From a virus, in IMG/VR virus record IMGVR_UViG_3300027771_001047, positions 1 through 38,069 of that record: a stretch of DNA of 38,069 nt, one strand, 5' to 3'. Made by a program: the position numbers and the translations under genes. The notes below the pieces were generated by a model that worked only from the letters and a program-made list of their open reading frames with translations, was not told where the DNA came from and ran no database searches. Each line of letters begins with the position of its first letter. The stretch's first letter is position 1. Positions 27,567 through 35,053 of the stretch are shown piece by piece.

Positions 27567-28072
27567 TACTTACTAACATTAATACGCCACAAACTTTGCG
27601 GAACGTTGTATAGTTCTATAGTCTGTTCTAAATGCCATACACCTCTTTTAGCAATTAACGGCGCTGCAACATCGTTAGCACGTTTACTTTTACCACCATC
27701 ATCGTTTATGTTAGTACTAATATAAAGTTCTGCATTAGGATTTTGTGCTAACGCCCATTCCATTTGCATAGGTAACATATGACCAAAGTGTATACCTGTC
27801 TTAAAAAAGTCTCTACCACTGCCTAATGTATATCCTGGTAGCTGAGCACCACGAAACAAACAACGATAAGCATTTGTGCTTACTTCGAGTAAAGAATGTA
27901 TACCTGCAATACTAACAATTTTATTATCAACAATAGCAACGGTCCAAGCACCGGTATCTAAACACCATTGCCATTTCATTTTTTCTAAAGAAGTATTATT
28001 ACTAAAGTTTTGACTGTTACAAAACGTTAATACTTTATCTTTATCGTTTGCTGTAGCGAATCTAAATTCCAT
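27533..28072 (-). CDS. GNAT-fold acetyltransferase-like protein
   Basis: 179 residues. The N-terminus MEFRFATANDKDKVLTFC is a typical first strand and helix of the GNAT fold, with TVAIVDNKIVSIAGIHSL as the beta-hairpin (strands 2-3) that precedes the acyl-CoA site. The canonical Q/RxxGxG/A loop is not obvious; YTLGSGRDFFKTG near residues 81-93 may stand in for it. So the fold call is moderate and the activity uncertain. It overlaps the adenylate-forming gene by 11 bases and is probably made with it. Confidence 0.6.
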   Translation of the reverse strand: MEFRFATANDKDKVLTFCNSQNFSNNTSLEKMKWQWCLDTGAWTVAIVDNKIVSIAGIHSLLEVSTNAYRCLFRGAQLPGYTLGSGRDFFKTGIHFGHMLPMQMEWALAQNPNAELYISTNINDDGGKSKRANDVAAPLIAKRGVWHLEQTIELYNVPQSLWRINVSKYYEERAKSLGS

Positions 28073-28736
28073 TCTTCCAAGTAGTTCCGTTTGCTTCTTT
28101 TAATCTTCCATGAAACTCTTTTGTATCCATATCAAAAACATCACCTGTTGATCTGCCATTAATAATACAATGCTGTAAATTTTTACTACCTGATGCTTGT
28201 AATGGGAAAAACATAACATGGTTTTCTTTATAATCAATAGTGTTTAAATCAAAACTAGGACTGTCATAACCGATCATAATAGGTGGTGGTTTTTCAGTCA
28301 TACCGTACCAATTAGCAACTGTTTGTACTCCACGCTCTTTAAATGCATCAATAAATGATTGTTCAATTTTACTTGAGCCTGTAACCATATACCGTACACA
28401 ACTCATGTCTAAGTCTTTAAAGCCTTTTGTCTTTTCTAATAGTTCCAAATGCCGTGGTATTAAAGCTATGTAAGTAGGCTTAACGCTGTTAAATAACTCA
28501 CAGTAGGTATGTGCAGTAAAGTTACTACTAACTAGCTGTGCGCCGCTTATATAAGCAGGTAGAGCTGTTATAGTGTAGTGTGCTATAGTGTTTGCTGGAA
28601 ACACATCTATTACTATATCGTCTTTAGTTAGCCCTATTTCATCAACAGACTTTTGGGCACATTTATTAACGTACTCCCAAGAATGTCTAACAATTTTAGG
28701 TGTATCAGTACTACCTGATGTGAATAATGTAAGCAT
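28062..28736 (-). CDS. Minimal adenylate-forming (AMP-binding) core domain
   Basis: 224 residues, against 500 or more for acyl-CoA synthetases and A-domains. Core motifs are present in order: FTSGSTDTPK (A3, residues 5-14), NWYGMTE (A5, 142-148), TGDVF (A7, 197-201) and HGRLKE (A8/hinge, 209-214). The protein ends 10 residues after the hinge, so the C-terminal subdomain with the catalytic A10 Lys is absent, and the usual N-terminal 150 residues are missing too. The flanking genes leave no room for either part. It lies 47 bases after the tail-fibre gene and may be read through from its late promoter. Confidence 0.78.
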   Translation of the reverse strand: MLTLFTSGSTDTPKIVRHSWEYVNKCAQKSVDEIGLTKDDIVIDVFPANTIAHYTITALPAYISGAQLVSSNFTAHTYCELFNSVKPTYIALIPRHLELLEKTKGFKDLDMSCVRYMVTGSSKIEQSFIDAFKERGVQTVANWYGMTEKPPPIMIGYDSPSFDLNTIDYKENHVMFFPLQASGSKNLQHCIINGRSTGDVFDMDTKEFHGRLKEANGTTWKNGI

Positions 28737-28783
28737 ATTACACTTACTTATTTCTAGAAATGTTTGCTGATGTTAGTTGTGAA

Positions 28784-30079
28784 TTATGCTTCTATAGCAA
28801 TTTGTACCCAAGCACTACCTAAGTATACTACTGTTTGCTTCTTAGTAGAAGCAACACCACTTGGATCCCATGTAGCACCGTCTGCAATAGCAATCATGCC
28901 TTGTGCTGGTGTAGTTGGTTCTGCTGTTAGTACTGCTAGTTTAGCAAATCCGTTAACGTCTAATGTAGCAAGTGGAGAATATCCAGCAGTATTAGCAATT
29001 GCCATATCGCCATTAGCTGCAATACTTGTTGCAACTAATACTGGAACACTAGCAGTGCCATTGTTATTGATCAATCTAATCATACCCTTTGCAGTATCTG
29101 TTGCTACAGTACTAGCAGGATCAATTTGGAATGTTACAACACTTGAAGGAACTAAGTTACCTGTCGATCCATCTAAGCTTCTTGCTTGAATTCCGCCTAA
29201 GTAATCACCAGCCACACCTTGTGTTGGTGTATCTAATGCTCCGTGATAACCAGTAAATGCCATTTTAAAAGCACCACCAAATCCGCTTTGTGCTAAACCA
29301 ACCATGTCAATTGGTGGACTGTTATCTACCACAGTAATTTTTAAGGCAGTGGCATCAGCATCGCCAATTGCACCAATGTTGATATTAAAATCGTTTCTAT
29401 TTCTTAGTACCCCATCAACAGCATAAATTGAACCGTTGTCAATATTAATGCGGCTATTAACGCCATCTACAAGTAATGAACTATCATCGCCAAATATACT
29501 GCCGCTTACATCGCCTACTACAAGTCCTGTATGTGTGCCAGTTGAATTACCTGTGATATCACCTGTTACGTTACCTACAAACCTAGTTGTTGCTGTAATT
29601 GTGCTACCGTTTAGTGCGTTATTATCAGTGTTAAGGATTATAGTACTGTCGTCGCCTACAATATTAATTTTGTAGTTTTGGTCTTCATTAAAGAAATCAC
29701 TAAAGCTTTGTGGTGTAAAGTTACCTGCACCGTCAGCTATTAAGATGTCACCAGGGTATAAATCACCACCGATAAACACGTTGCTTAAATCATTTAACCC
29801 TAAGCTACCTGCTCCAGAGTTATTTGCTGCAACCCACTTGCTAGTACCACTATTATATGTTAGTACTTGATTGTCTTCAGGCGTACTTATATCAGTGTCG
29901 GTAAGTAGTTGTAGCGTAGTTACACCTCCACCACCTGCTCCTGTTACAGCAACTCCACCAGCAGTAGTTCCATCGCCTGCATATAATAGCTTAGTGTCAG
30001 TTGCGAAGATTAGCTCACCCTCTAAAGGTGTTATCAGTTGACGTTGTGCGTCGGTGCCGCGTCTTAGACGTAATGCCAT
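28784..30079 (-). CDS. Tail-fibre or tropism-determinant-type virion protein
   Basis: 431 residues. The start MALRLRRGTDAQR...LEGELIFATDT...LYAGDGTT matches the short N-terminal domain seen on many phage fibre, hyaluronidase and tropism proteins (RRGT...EGE..F.TDT....GDGTT). The middle is Gly-, Asn-, Asp- and Thr-rich, with repeats of the GNVTGDITGNSTG kind typical of a trimeric beta-helix or fibre shaft. Codon usage and a TATAAATA box upstream fit a late structural gene. AGGAGT at 30087-30092 sits 7 bases before the ATG. Probably contacts the host envelope. Confidence 0.82.
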   Translation of the reverse strand: MALRLRRGTDAQRQLITPLEGELIFATDTKLLYAGDGTTAGGVAVTGAGGGGVTTLQLLTDTDISTPEDNQVLTYNSGTSKWVAANNSGAGSLGLNDLSNVFIGGDLYPGDILIADGAGNFTPQSFSDFFNEDQNYKINIVGDDSTIILNTDNNALNGSTITATTRFVGNVTGDITGNSTGTHTGLVVGDVSGSIFGDDSSLLVDGVNSRINIDNGSIYAVDGVLRNRNDFNINIGAIGDADATALKITVVDNSPPIDMVGLAQSGFGGAFKMAFTGYHGALDTPTQGVAGDYLGGIQARSLDGSTGNLVPSSVVTFQIDPASTVATDTAKGMIRLINNNGTASVPVLVATSIAANGDMAIANTAGYSPLATLDVNGFAKLAVLTAEPTTPAQGMIAIADGATWDPSGVASTKKQTVVYLGSAWVQIAIEA

Positions 30080-30110
30080 GTGTTAAACTCCTAGAATATC
30101 TTATTATTAG

Positions 30111-30118
30111 TATTTATA
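30111..30118 (-). promoter_or_regulatory. Late promoter box TATAAATA for the tail-fibre gene
   Basis: The minus strand reads an exact T4-type late consensus TATAAATA about 32 bases upstream of the ATG at 30079. The spacing to the AGGAGT ribosome site is suitable for a short leader. The 62-base gap shows no terminator hairpin for the preceding gene. Confidence 0.72.
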
Positions 30119-30141
30119 CAAAATAAAAGATTACTGATAAA

Positions 30142-30462
30142 CTATCTGCGTCTCTTCATAAAACTTTTAGTTCTACTTTTGACATCTTGTACTACTTTTG
30201 ATGTATTTAGTCTAAAGTCAACATGTGATATTTCATCGTTATATTCTGCAAGAAATGACTCTAAACTTTCTTCAACTCTGTTAATTTCACCTTCTGAGCC
30301 AATGTGAGACTGTTTGTCCATGTCTATTTGCCAAACTTTACCGTCTTTAAAGTATACATGTACACTATGAATGTATTCAATTGGTACAGCCGAGATCTCT
30401 ACGTCTTTAAAGATCTCTGGCCACTGACTTACGACTTCGGGGGGTAGTTTATTTTTAGGCAC
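30142..30462 (-). CDS. Conserved phage protein of unknown function
   Basis: 106 residues. Starts MPKNKLPPEV..QWPEIF and contains YIHSVHVYFKDGKVWQID, a beta-rich acidic middle, then a basic tail (SRTKSFMKRRR). I recall similar small proteins in marine T4-like phages, but no function is established from the sequence. It overlaps the preceding gene by 8 bases and is followed by the tail-fibre late promoter, so it may be a virion accessory or assembly protein. Confidence 0.75.
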   Translation of the reverse strand: MPKNKLPPEVVSQWPEIFKDVEISAVPIEYIHSVHVYFKDGKVWQIDMDKQSHIGSEGEINRVEESLESFLAEYNDEISHVDFRLNTSKVVQDVKSRTKSFMKRRR

Positions 30463-31087
30463 TTGCAGTAGTCTTCTTAACTACAGCTTTCTTTTTCGTT
30501 GGCACTAATTCTTCAGCTTGTCTACGTAGTTCAGCTGCTTCTTTACTTAAACGATCTGCATCACTGCGGAACTTCTTAGCAAGTGATTCGTCAGTAATTA
30601 CACCATTGTCTGCAACAGGTGCAACACTAGGAGCAACCGCTGCCATTTCACTAGCAGTCATTGCAGGCGCTGTTGATTGTTGTACAGTTTTCCCGTCTTT
30701 GCCTGTAACTGCTAAGTCGTTAACTGTAACTCCGCGCTGTTTTGCAATAGCTTCGTTGAGCTCATTTAGTCGAATAGATGAGTTTTGATTAGGAATCATT
30801 TCAACATCGGCAGTGTTTACTTTAACCATCTTACCAGTTGTGTGGAAACGTGCAAGCATGTTACTACCGTCTGATAGTTGTGTACGCATCATAACAGTTG
30901 CTAAGTCATCTGCTTGTTGACCAGATGCTGATTCAACTAACTTGATTAGTGAATCGTGATCGCCAGCTTCTAGATTTTCAGTTGTTACTACAACGCACTT
31001 ATCAGGCTCTCCTGGTAGTACTTTGTATGCGACAATTACTCTACGTTGATTGTTAGCCATTCGGCCTACATGTTTAAGTGCTGCCAT
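30455..31087 (-). CDS. Conserved phage protein, possibly virion-associated
   Basis: 210 residues from ATG 31087, chosen because AAGGAG (31094-31099) lies 6 bases upstream; the frame stays open to 31120. The N-terminal half (KHVGRMANNQRRVIVAYKVLPG) resembles a protein I associate with T4-like marine phages. The region after about 130 is Ala- and Pro-rich, then a Lys/Arg/Ala helical tail (FRSDADRLSKEAAELRRQ) suggests a coiled coil, ending in a Lys-rich tail. Probably structural or assembly related; not proven. It starts 1 base after the stop of the gene before it. Confidence 0.75.
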   Translation of the reverse strand: MAALKHVGRMANNQRRVIVAYKVLPGEPDKCVVVTTENLEAGDHDSLIKLVESASGQQADDLATVMMRTQLSDGSNMLARFHTTGKMVKVNTADVEMIPNQNSSIRLNELNEAIAKQRGVTVNDLAVTGKDGKTVQQSTAPAMTASEMAAVAPSVAPVADNGVITDESLAKKFRSDADRLSKEAAELRRQAEELVPTKKKAVVKKTTASA

Positions 31088-31088
31088 G

Positions 31089-31340
31089 TTATGCTCCTTG
31101 CGCAGGCTGCTGATTTGCAACGGCTGCTAAAAATGTTTCTAATTTGCTGTAAGTTTGTCCTACAGTCATCATCTCGTTAGGCTTAAAAGCGCCACGTTGA
31201 CTAGCAACATCAATAATGCTCTTTAGCGCCTGTAAGTCCTGTACTGTTAAGTCTGGACCCTGTGCTTCACTTGTTTCGGGTGTTGTTGATGCAGGCTCCA
31301 TTTCTGGTACATTTGCTTCAACGGTTGTATCTTCGCTCAT
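31089..31340 (-). CDS. Small conserved phage protein
   Basis: 83 residues. The first 30 are acidic, Thr- and Pro-rich and probably disordered (MSEDTTVEANVPEME); the rest is a short helical domain (LTVQDLQALKSIIDVASQRG) ending in a Gln/Ala tail. A strong AAGGAG precedes the ATG. Unknown function, seen by me as a pattern in T4-like marine phages. Upstream lies the sequence TACGCATAT (31363-31371), also found as an inverted repeat at 35339-35372. Confidence 0.72.
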   Translation of the reverse strand: MSEDTTVEANVPEMEPASTTPETSEAQGPDLTVQDLQALKSIIDVASQRGAFKPNEMMTVGQTYSKLETFLAAVANQQPAQGA

Positions 31341-31377
31341 AAATATTCTCCTTGTATAGTATATATGCGTACTTTAT

Positions 31378-31659
31378 TCATTTGTACTTTAAATGTGGAC
31401 AAGCTAACATGAAATAGCTCATGTCTTTTGTCTCCTCAAATCCTACAGTTAGTACTTGTACTAAAGAATTGTGTTCATCAAGGGTTACGTTTTTACCTAT
31501 AAAGAATCTATTCTTTAGATGTTTGTGAACCCACTTAATTAGGCTGTCTTCTAAATTATACTTTATAGGTAGATTAACGTACTCAAAGTGAGGTAGTGCT
31601 GATTTAACTTGCCTCACTTCAAATACATTTAATGGATTTGGGATTCTATTTTTTATCAT
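31378..31659 (-). CDS. Small conserved phage protein of unknown function
   Basis: 93 residues, mixed alpha/beta and basic, with FIGKNVTLDEHNSLVQVLTVGFEETKDMSYFML in its C-terminal half, which looks like two strands and a helix. Its ATG overlaps the stop of the vWA metallopeptidase gene (ATGA at 31656-31659), so it is coupled to that gene and may be a partner of the MoxR/vWA pair. No catalytic motif. Confidence 0.72.
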   Translation of the reverse strand: MIKNRIPNPLNVFEVRQVKSALPHFEYVNLPIKYNLEDSLIKWVHKHLKNRFFIGKNVTLDEHNSLVQVLTVGFEETKDMSYFMLACPHLKYK

Positions 31660-32963
31660 GCAGCCGCATCGTAGTGTACTGATGTACCAAACGGTCCTTC
31701 TAAGTTTTTATCTCGGTTTGAGTGAATAACAAACACTGTATCACAGTAGTCTGGATCACCCCAGCTATCCCAGGCATACCCGTCTGTAAACATGATTAGT
31801 TTCTTAGGAACATAATCCTGTTCTTTCATGTATGTCCAGTTCGCCATAAAGTCTGTGCCGCCGCCGCCCATTAGTTTGTAATCTAATAAGTCTTTACCGT
31901 CATTAGCAGCAAAATCATCTTCATTATAAACCTGAGTGTCGAAACACCATACTTTAATATTGTAGTCTGGAAACTCTTCCATAATACCTTTAACTTCACC
32001 TAAGAAATCTTTACCTTGCACTTCACCTATTGAACCCGACATATCTATACAGACAGCAACATCAATTGTTTGTTCAAAGTCCATGCTTGGAAGTATTGCA
32101 CCACTCATTTGACCTTTACGTGATGGACGACTAAAAGTATAGTCGCTTCTAATTGTGCTTTGTATTGACTGACGGATAATTTCACGCCAGTTCATTTTAG
32201 GCTCTGTAAGCTCTTTAATCATACGTGCAACTGCGCCTGGAACATTACCTGCTCCTGCACTTTGTGCCGCTGAAATCATGTTTTCTTTAATTTCGTCTTT
32301 AATTTGTTTTGCTTCTTCTTTGCTATACTTAGGCTGACTTTTACTAGTAGAGTTACCGTTGATATCTTCAGACATATTGCCGTCTGATTCGCCGCCGTCG
32401 CCGTCCGCATCTAAATGTTCGTCTAACATTTCACCTAGTTGCTTTAGGAACTCTTTACCATTTTCTTCTGCTTGCTCGTATACATCGTCATATACTTCTT
32501 CGCTGGTCCAACCTTCGTATTTAAAGTCTTGATAACATTTTACAATACTTGGAATAGTTCCAATACGATCACGTACTAGTGTATTGTTTACAATATAGTC
32601 TGCGCTAATGTTATAGATCACAGGATCACGGTCATCTCTACGTCCCATGTGATCAAATACCATATGCAAAATTTCGTGTGCAACAACAAATTCAATTTCT
32701 TTGTTATTCATTGCATTAAAGAATTGTGTGTTGTAGTATAAGTTACGTCCGTCTACTGCGGCAGTACCTAGCCACTCATCGGCAGCAACAATACGCAAAC
32801 GTGTAGCCATGTTGCCAAAGAACGGATGACGCAATAGCAAACCAATACGTGCTGTAATAATACGGTCCATAACTATTACACGCATCTCTTCTAATGCTTC
32901 TGGAGTAATATCCGGATCTGGAGTAAAGTTTTTTAACTTAGTTTGCGTATCTTTAGCAGTCAT
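31656..32963 (-). CDS. vWA-domain protein with HEXXH metallopeptidase-like region (MoxR partner)
   Basis: 435 residues. The N-terminal half has VAHEILHMVFDH (HEXXH at 96-100), a zinc peptidase-like site. After an acidic linker (about 180-205) the C-terminal half is a von Willebrand A domain with MIDAS motif CIDMSGSIG (Asp307, Ser309, Ser311) and later FTDGYAWD. This layout is the DUF2201-type vWA family that works with MoxR AAA+ ATPases. In phages the pair is thought to act as a chaperone or maturation system; the substrate is unknown. Start backed by AAAGGG. Promoters lie just upstream. Confidence 0.88.
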   Translation of the reverse strand: MTAKDTQTKLKNFTPDPDITPEALEEMRVIVMDRIITARIGLLLRHPFFGNMATRLRIVAADEWLGTAAVDGRNLYYNTQFFNAMNNKEIEFVVAHEILHMVFDHMGRRDDRDPVIYNISADYIVNNTLVRDRIGTIPSIVKCYQDFKYEGWTSEEVYDDVYEQAEENGKEFLKQLGEMLDEHLDADGDGGESDGNMSEDINGNSTSKSQPKYSKEEAKQIKDEIKENMISAAQSAGAGNVPGAVARMIKELTEPKMNWREIIRQSIQSTIRSDYTFSRPSRKGQMSGAILPSMDFEQTIDVAVCIDMSGSIGEVQGKDFLGEVKGIMEEFPDYNIKVWCFDTQVYNEDDFAANDGKDLLDYKLMGGGGTDFMANWTYMKEQDYVPKKLIMFTDGYAWDSWGDPDYCDTVFVIHSNRDKNLEGPFGTSVHYDAAA

Positions 32964-32997
32964 TATATTTGCCCTTTCTTTATTAACTTATACATAT

Positions 32998-33025
32998 ATT
33001 ATAGCATCTTTAATAGATATGTCAA
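32998..33025 (-). promoter_or_regulatory. Sigma70-type promoter for the vWA gene
   Basis: On the minus strand TTGACA (33020-33025), 16-base spacer ending in TGC, then TATAAT (32998-33003). Both hexamers are consensus. The sequence right after the -10 box (ATATGTATA) is repeated after the promoter at 34210. Confidence 0.8.
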
Positions 33026-33031
33026 CCATTT

Positions 33032-33039
33032 TATTTATA
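33032..33039 (-). promoter_or_regulatory. Late promoter box TATAAATA
   Basis: An exact TATAAATA on the minus strand lies just upstream of the sigma70 promoter at 32998-33025 and directly after the terminator stem, so the vWA gene can be read both early and late. Confidence 0.68.
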
Positions 33040-33069
33040 AAAGAACAGACGAGCTCAAAAGAGCCCGCC
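33034..33069 (-). terminator. Intrinsic terminator after the MoxR gene
   Basis: On the minus strand the RNA GGCGGGCUC, loop UUUU, GAGCUCGUC forms a 9-pair stem (33048-33069) with two G-U pairs, followed by a U-rich run ending near 33034. It lies 10 bases past the MoxR stop codon. The tail overlaps the late promoter box. On the plus strand the two G-U pairs become A-C mismatches, so it should work in one direction only. Confidence 0.78.
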
Positions 33070-33078
33070 CGTTTTGTA

Positions 33079-34161
33079 TCATGCTTCTTGTGCAGCTTTA
33101 ATATACTTGCCATAACGCTCATGGAATTCATCAAAACATTGCACTTCATCTGGATCAATGGGCAATGAATACTGTGTTAATGCAAGCTTGATGCCCATTA
33201 CTACTAACTCAGTATCAAAGTTATCCATTGAAAAGCGCAGGAAGTTGTTAACTTTGTCATCAAACTTCTTATCGTTCTTGTCTGATGCTTCTTTTAACTC
33301 GTAGCAAAGAGACACAGTTAGGGAGTACATTGCACTGATCTCTTTGGACTTCATCTCTTTTACTTTTCCTGCTAAGATGTCGGATGGGTTAGGCATGCTT
33401 GCGGCAACTTTACGGTGTGCCATAAACTTAAGAGCCAACCCTTCTCCAACTGCACCTGCTACCAAGTCGGTAGTAGTTGCTTCGTCTAGGTCATCGTCTA
33501 GCAATTCGCTAACAAATGTCCAAGAACGAGGTGTTGCAAATGAACGACTTGGGCTTCTAGGATCGAAGTCATATAAGTCTTTCTTTGCAAAAGTTAAGTA
33601 ACCAACAACATCTGTATTGATGTTATTAACTACCGACCACTGGAACCAGTCATCAAATGATACAGCAAGTTCTAAGTGGATAAATCTGTTTGCTAACGGA
33701 GCAGGCATTCTATAAGTAACACCTTTGTCAGCTTCTCTGTTACCAGCCGCAACAATCATTACGTTGTCTGGTAACTTATATTGCCCTACACGACGATTAA
33801 GAATTAACTGGTATGCTGCCGCTTGTACGCTAGGCGCTGCCGAGTTCATTTCGTCTAAAAATAGTACAATATGATCAAATTGAGCAGCAAACTCCTCGCT
33901 TGGAAGTTCGCTAGGTGCGCCCCACACCATTGTACCTGAATTACTGTCGAAGTATGGAATACCTTTAATATCTGTAGGTTCCCAAAGTGACAAACGAATG
34001 TCAATTAAATGTGAATTTGATAGGCTATCAGTAATCTGTTCTACAATCTCAGATTTGCCAATACCTGGTGCGCCCCAAAGAAATATTGGACGTTTCTTCT
34101 TTAGCGCATGCTTGATGCTGTTTTTTGCGCTATTTGGAGTTACTGTACGTGTATTTTCCAT
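33079..34161 (-). CDS. MoxR-type AAA+ ATPase
   Basis: 360 residues. Walker A GAPGIGKS at 30-37, Walker B VLFLDEMN at about 99-106, a sensor-type AAGNREAD near 130, and an Arg-rich RSPSRSFATPRSW segment near 195-207. The order and spacing fit the MoxR/RavA branch. It lies directly upstream of the vWA metallopeptidase-like gene, its expected partner, but with its own terminator between them. MoxR/vWA pairs remodel or activate protein complexes, often metal- or cofactor-containing ones. Whether it serves virion assembly or host takeover is not known. Confidence 0.9.
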   Translation of the reverse strand: MENTRTVTPNSAKNSIKHALKKKRPIFLWGAPGIGKSEIVEQITDSLSNSHLIDIRLSLWEPTDIKGIPYFDSNSGTMVWGAPSELPSEEFAAQFDHIVLFLDEMNSAAPSVQAAAYQLILNRRVGQYKLPDNVMIVAAGNREADKGVTYRMPAPLANRFIHLELAVSFDDWFQWSVVNNINTDVVGYLTFAKKDLYDFDPRSPSRSFATPRSWTFVSELLDDDLDEATTTDLVAGAVGEGLALKFMAHRKVAASMPNPSDILAGKVKEMKSKEISAMYSLTVSLCYELKEASDKNDKKFDDKVNNFLRFSMDNFDTELVVMGIKLALTQYSLPIDPDEVQCFDEFHERYGKYIKAAQEA

Positions 34162-34209
34162 CTTTACTACCCTCTAAGTTATCAGTGCATGTTTTTAAAC
34201 TATACATAT

Positions 34210-34237
34210 ATAATAACACATCTACACGATTTGTCAA
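34210..34237 (-). promoter_or_regulatory. Sigma70-type promoter for the MoxR gene
   Basis: Minus strand TTGACA (34232-34237), 16-base spacer ending in TGT, then TATTAT (34210-34215), one base from consensus at two positions. The leader up to ATG 34161 is about 45 bases, with GAGGG near the start codon. The bases after the -10 box match those after the promoter at 32998. Confidence 0.65.
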
Positions 34238-34253
34238 CCTTTTTCTTTGGTTT

Positions 34254-34631
34254 TTATGGGTTATTTTTCTTATAATCTGCAACTGCTGCCTTAATTGCAT
34301 CTTCTGCTAGTACTGAGCAATGTATTTTAACTGGCGGTAAAGCAAGTTCATGCGCAAGATCTGTGTTTTTTATTTGATCTGCTTCATCTAGTGTCATTCC
34401 CTTAATCATTTCAGTTACTAAGCTACTGCTTGCAATAGCACTGCCACAACCGTATGTTTTAAAACATGCGTCTTCTACAATGCCGTCATCGCCCACTTTA
34501 ATTTGTAAACGCATTACATCGCCGCAGGCTGGCGCACCAACCATTCCAGTGCCAATATTCTTAGCAGGATCCCACTTACCTACATTACGGGGGTTCTCGT
34601 AATGGTCTAACACTTTTTCTGAATATGCCAT
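34254..34631 (-). CDS. iscU: IscU/NifU-type Fe-S cluster assembly scaffold
   Basis: 125 residues, the normal length of bacterial IscU. All functional residues are present: Cys36 and Asp38 (GAPACGD), Cys62 (KTYGCGS), His104 and Cys105 (KIHCSV). The LPPVK motif at 98-102 is the site recognised by the chaperone HscA in the Isc pathway. Start MAYSEKVLDHYENPRNVG is the classic IscU N-terminus. It builds [2Fe-2S] clusters with the host IscS. A phage copy beside eight radical SAM genes suggests it supports cluster supply, which is inference. It has its own late-type promoter box upstream. Confidence 0.93.
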   Translation of the reverse strand: MAYSEKVLDHYENPRNVGKWDPAKNIGTGMVGAPACGDVMRLQIKVGDDGIVEDACFKTYGCGSAIASSSLVTEMIKGMTLDEADQIKNTDLAHELALPPVKIHCSVLAEDAIKAAVADYKKNNP

Positions 34632-34657
34632 AATAATAATCTCTCTTTCATGATATG

Positions 34658-34665
34658 TATTTATT
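34658..34665 (-). promoter_or_regulatory. Probable late promoter box for iscU
   Basis: The minus strand reads AATAAATA, the NATAAATA form of the T4-type late box, overlapping the TAA stop of the preceding gene and lying 27 bases from the iscU ATG. A GAGAGA purine run provides the ribosome site. Confidence is limited because A+T-rich stop regions yield such matches by chance. Confidence 0.45.
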
Positions 34666-35053
34666 TCTGACGAGTAATTGCTTTAGTTAACCCGTATTTA
34701 CGTAAATCTCCGCTGAAAAGAGTTAGCTCAACGGCCTTTCTTTCGTTTGTTACTATAATACTTCTGTTTGTTAAATAATAAGGGCAATCAATAAATTTAT
34801 CAAGATGTATGATTACTTGTGTAGATAACGGTACATCTCTTGGATATGGGATATCATATACAGCTAGATCTATTTCAGTCAGTACATCAAATCCTGCTTC
34901 TGTTAGTCGCAGACCACCTGAGAGCTTATCTCTATTGTTTTTCCACCATATAGGCATGTATTCTGAAACTGTAAGATCATTTATACTTTTACCCAGTTCT
35001 TTTAAAAAAAGCTTAGTATATGTTTCTTTCCAGTTCATCTTGCTCGTACTCAT
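34661..35053 (-). CDS. Conserved phage protein of unknown function
   Basis: 130 residues, MSTSKMNWKETYTKLFLKELGKS at the start, then YMPIWWKNNRDK and GGLRLTEAGFDVL, and a C-terminal RSIIVTNERKAVELTLFSGDLRKYG. I associate this pattern with a widespread T4-like marine phage protein without a known role. The Trp/Arg-rich and basic C-terminal parts could bind nucleic acid, but this is a guess. It overlaps the gene before it by 4 bases (ATGA). Confidence 0.75.
   Translation of the reverse strand: MSTSKMNWKETYTKLFLKELGKSINDLTVSEYMPIWWKNNRDKLSGGLRLTEAGFDVLTEIDLAVYDIPYPRDVPLSTQVIIHLDKFIDCPYYLTNRSIIVTNERKAVELTLFSGDLRKYGLTKAITRQK

Noticed and set aside
28062-28783. Adenylate-forming gene as a frameshifted remnant of a full enzyme
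   Set aside because: The flanking sequence codes for a GNAT-like protein and the tail fibre with no trace of the missing domains, so it looks like a genuine short form.
28764-29189. Long plus-strand open frame opposite the tail-fibre gene
   Set aside because: It is antisense to a Thr/Gly/Asn-rich repeat gene, which keeps other frames open; it has no ribosome site and low-complexity content.
31341-31377. TATACT-like -10 box before the gene at 31340
   Set aside because: The best -35 (TACAAA) matches consensus at only three positions and the late box is absent; the upstream gene probably reads through.
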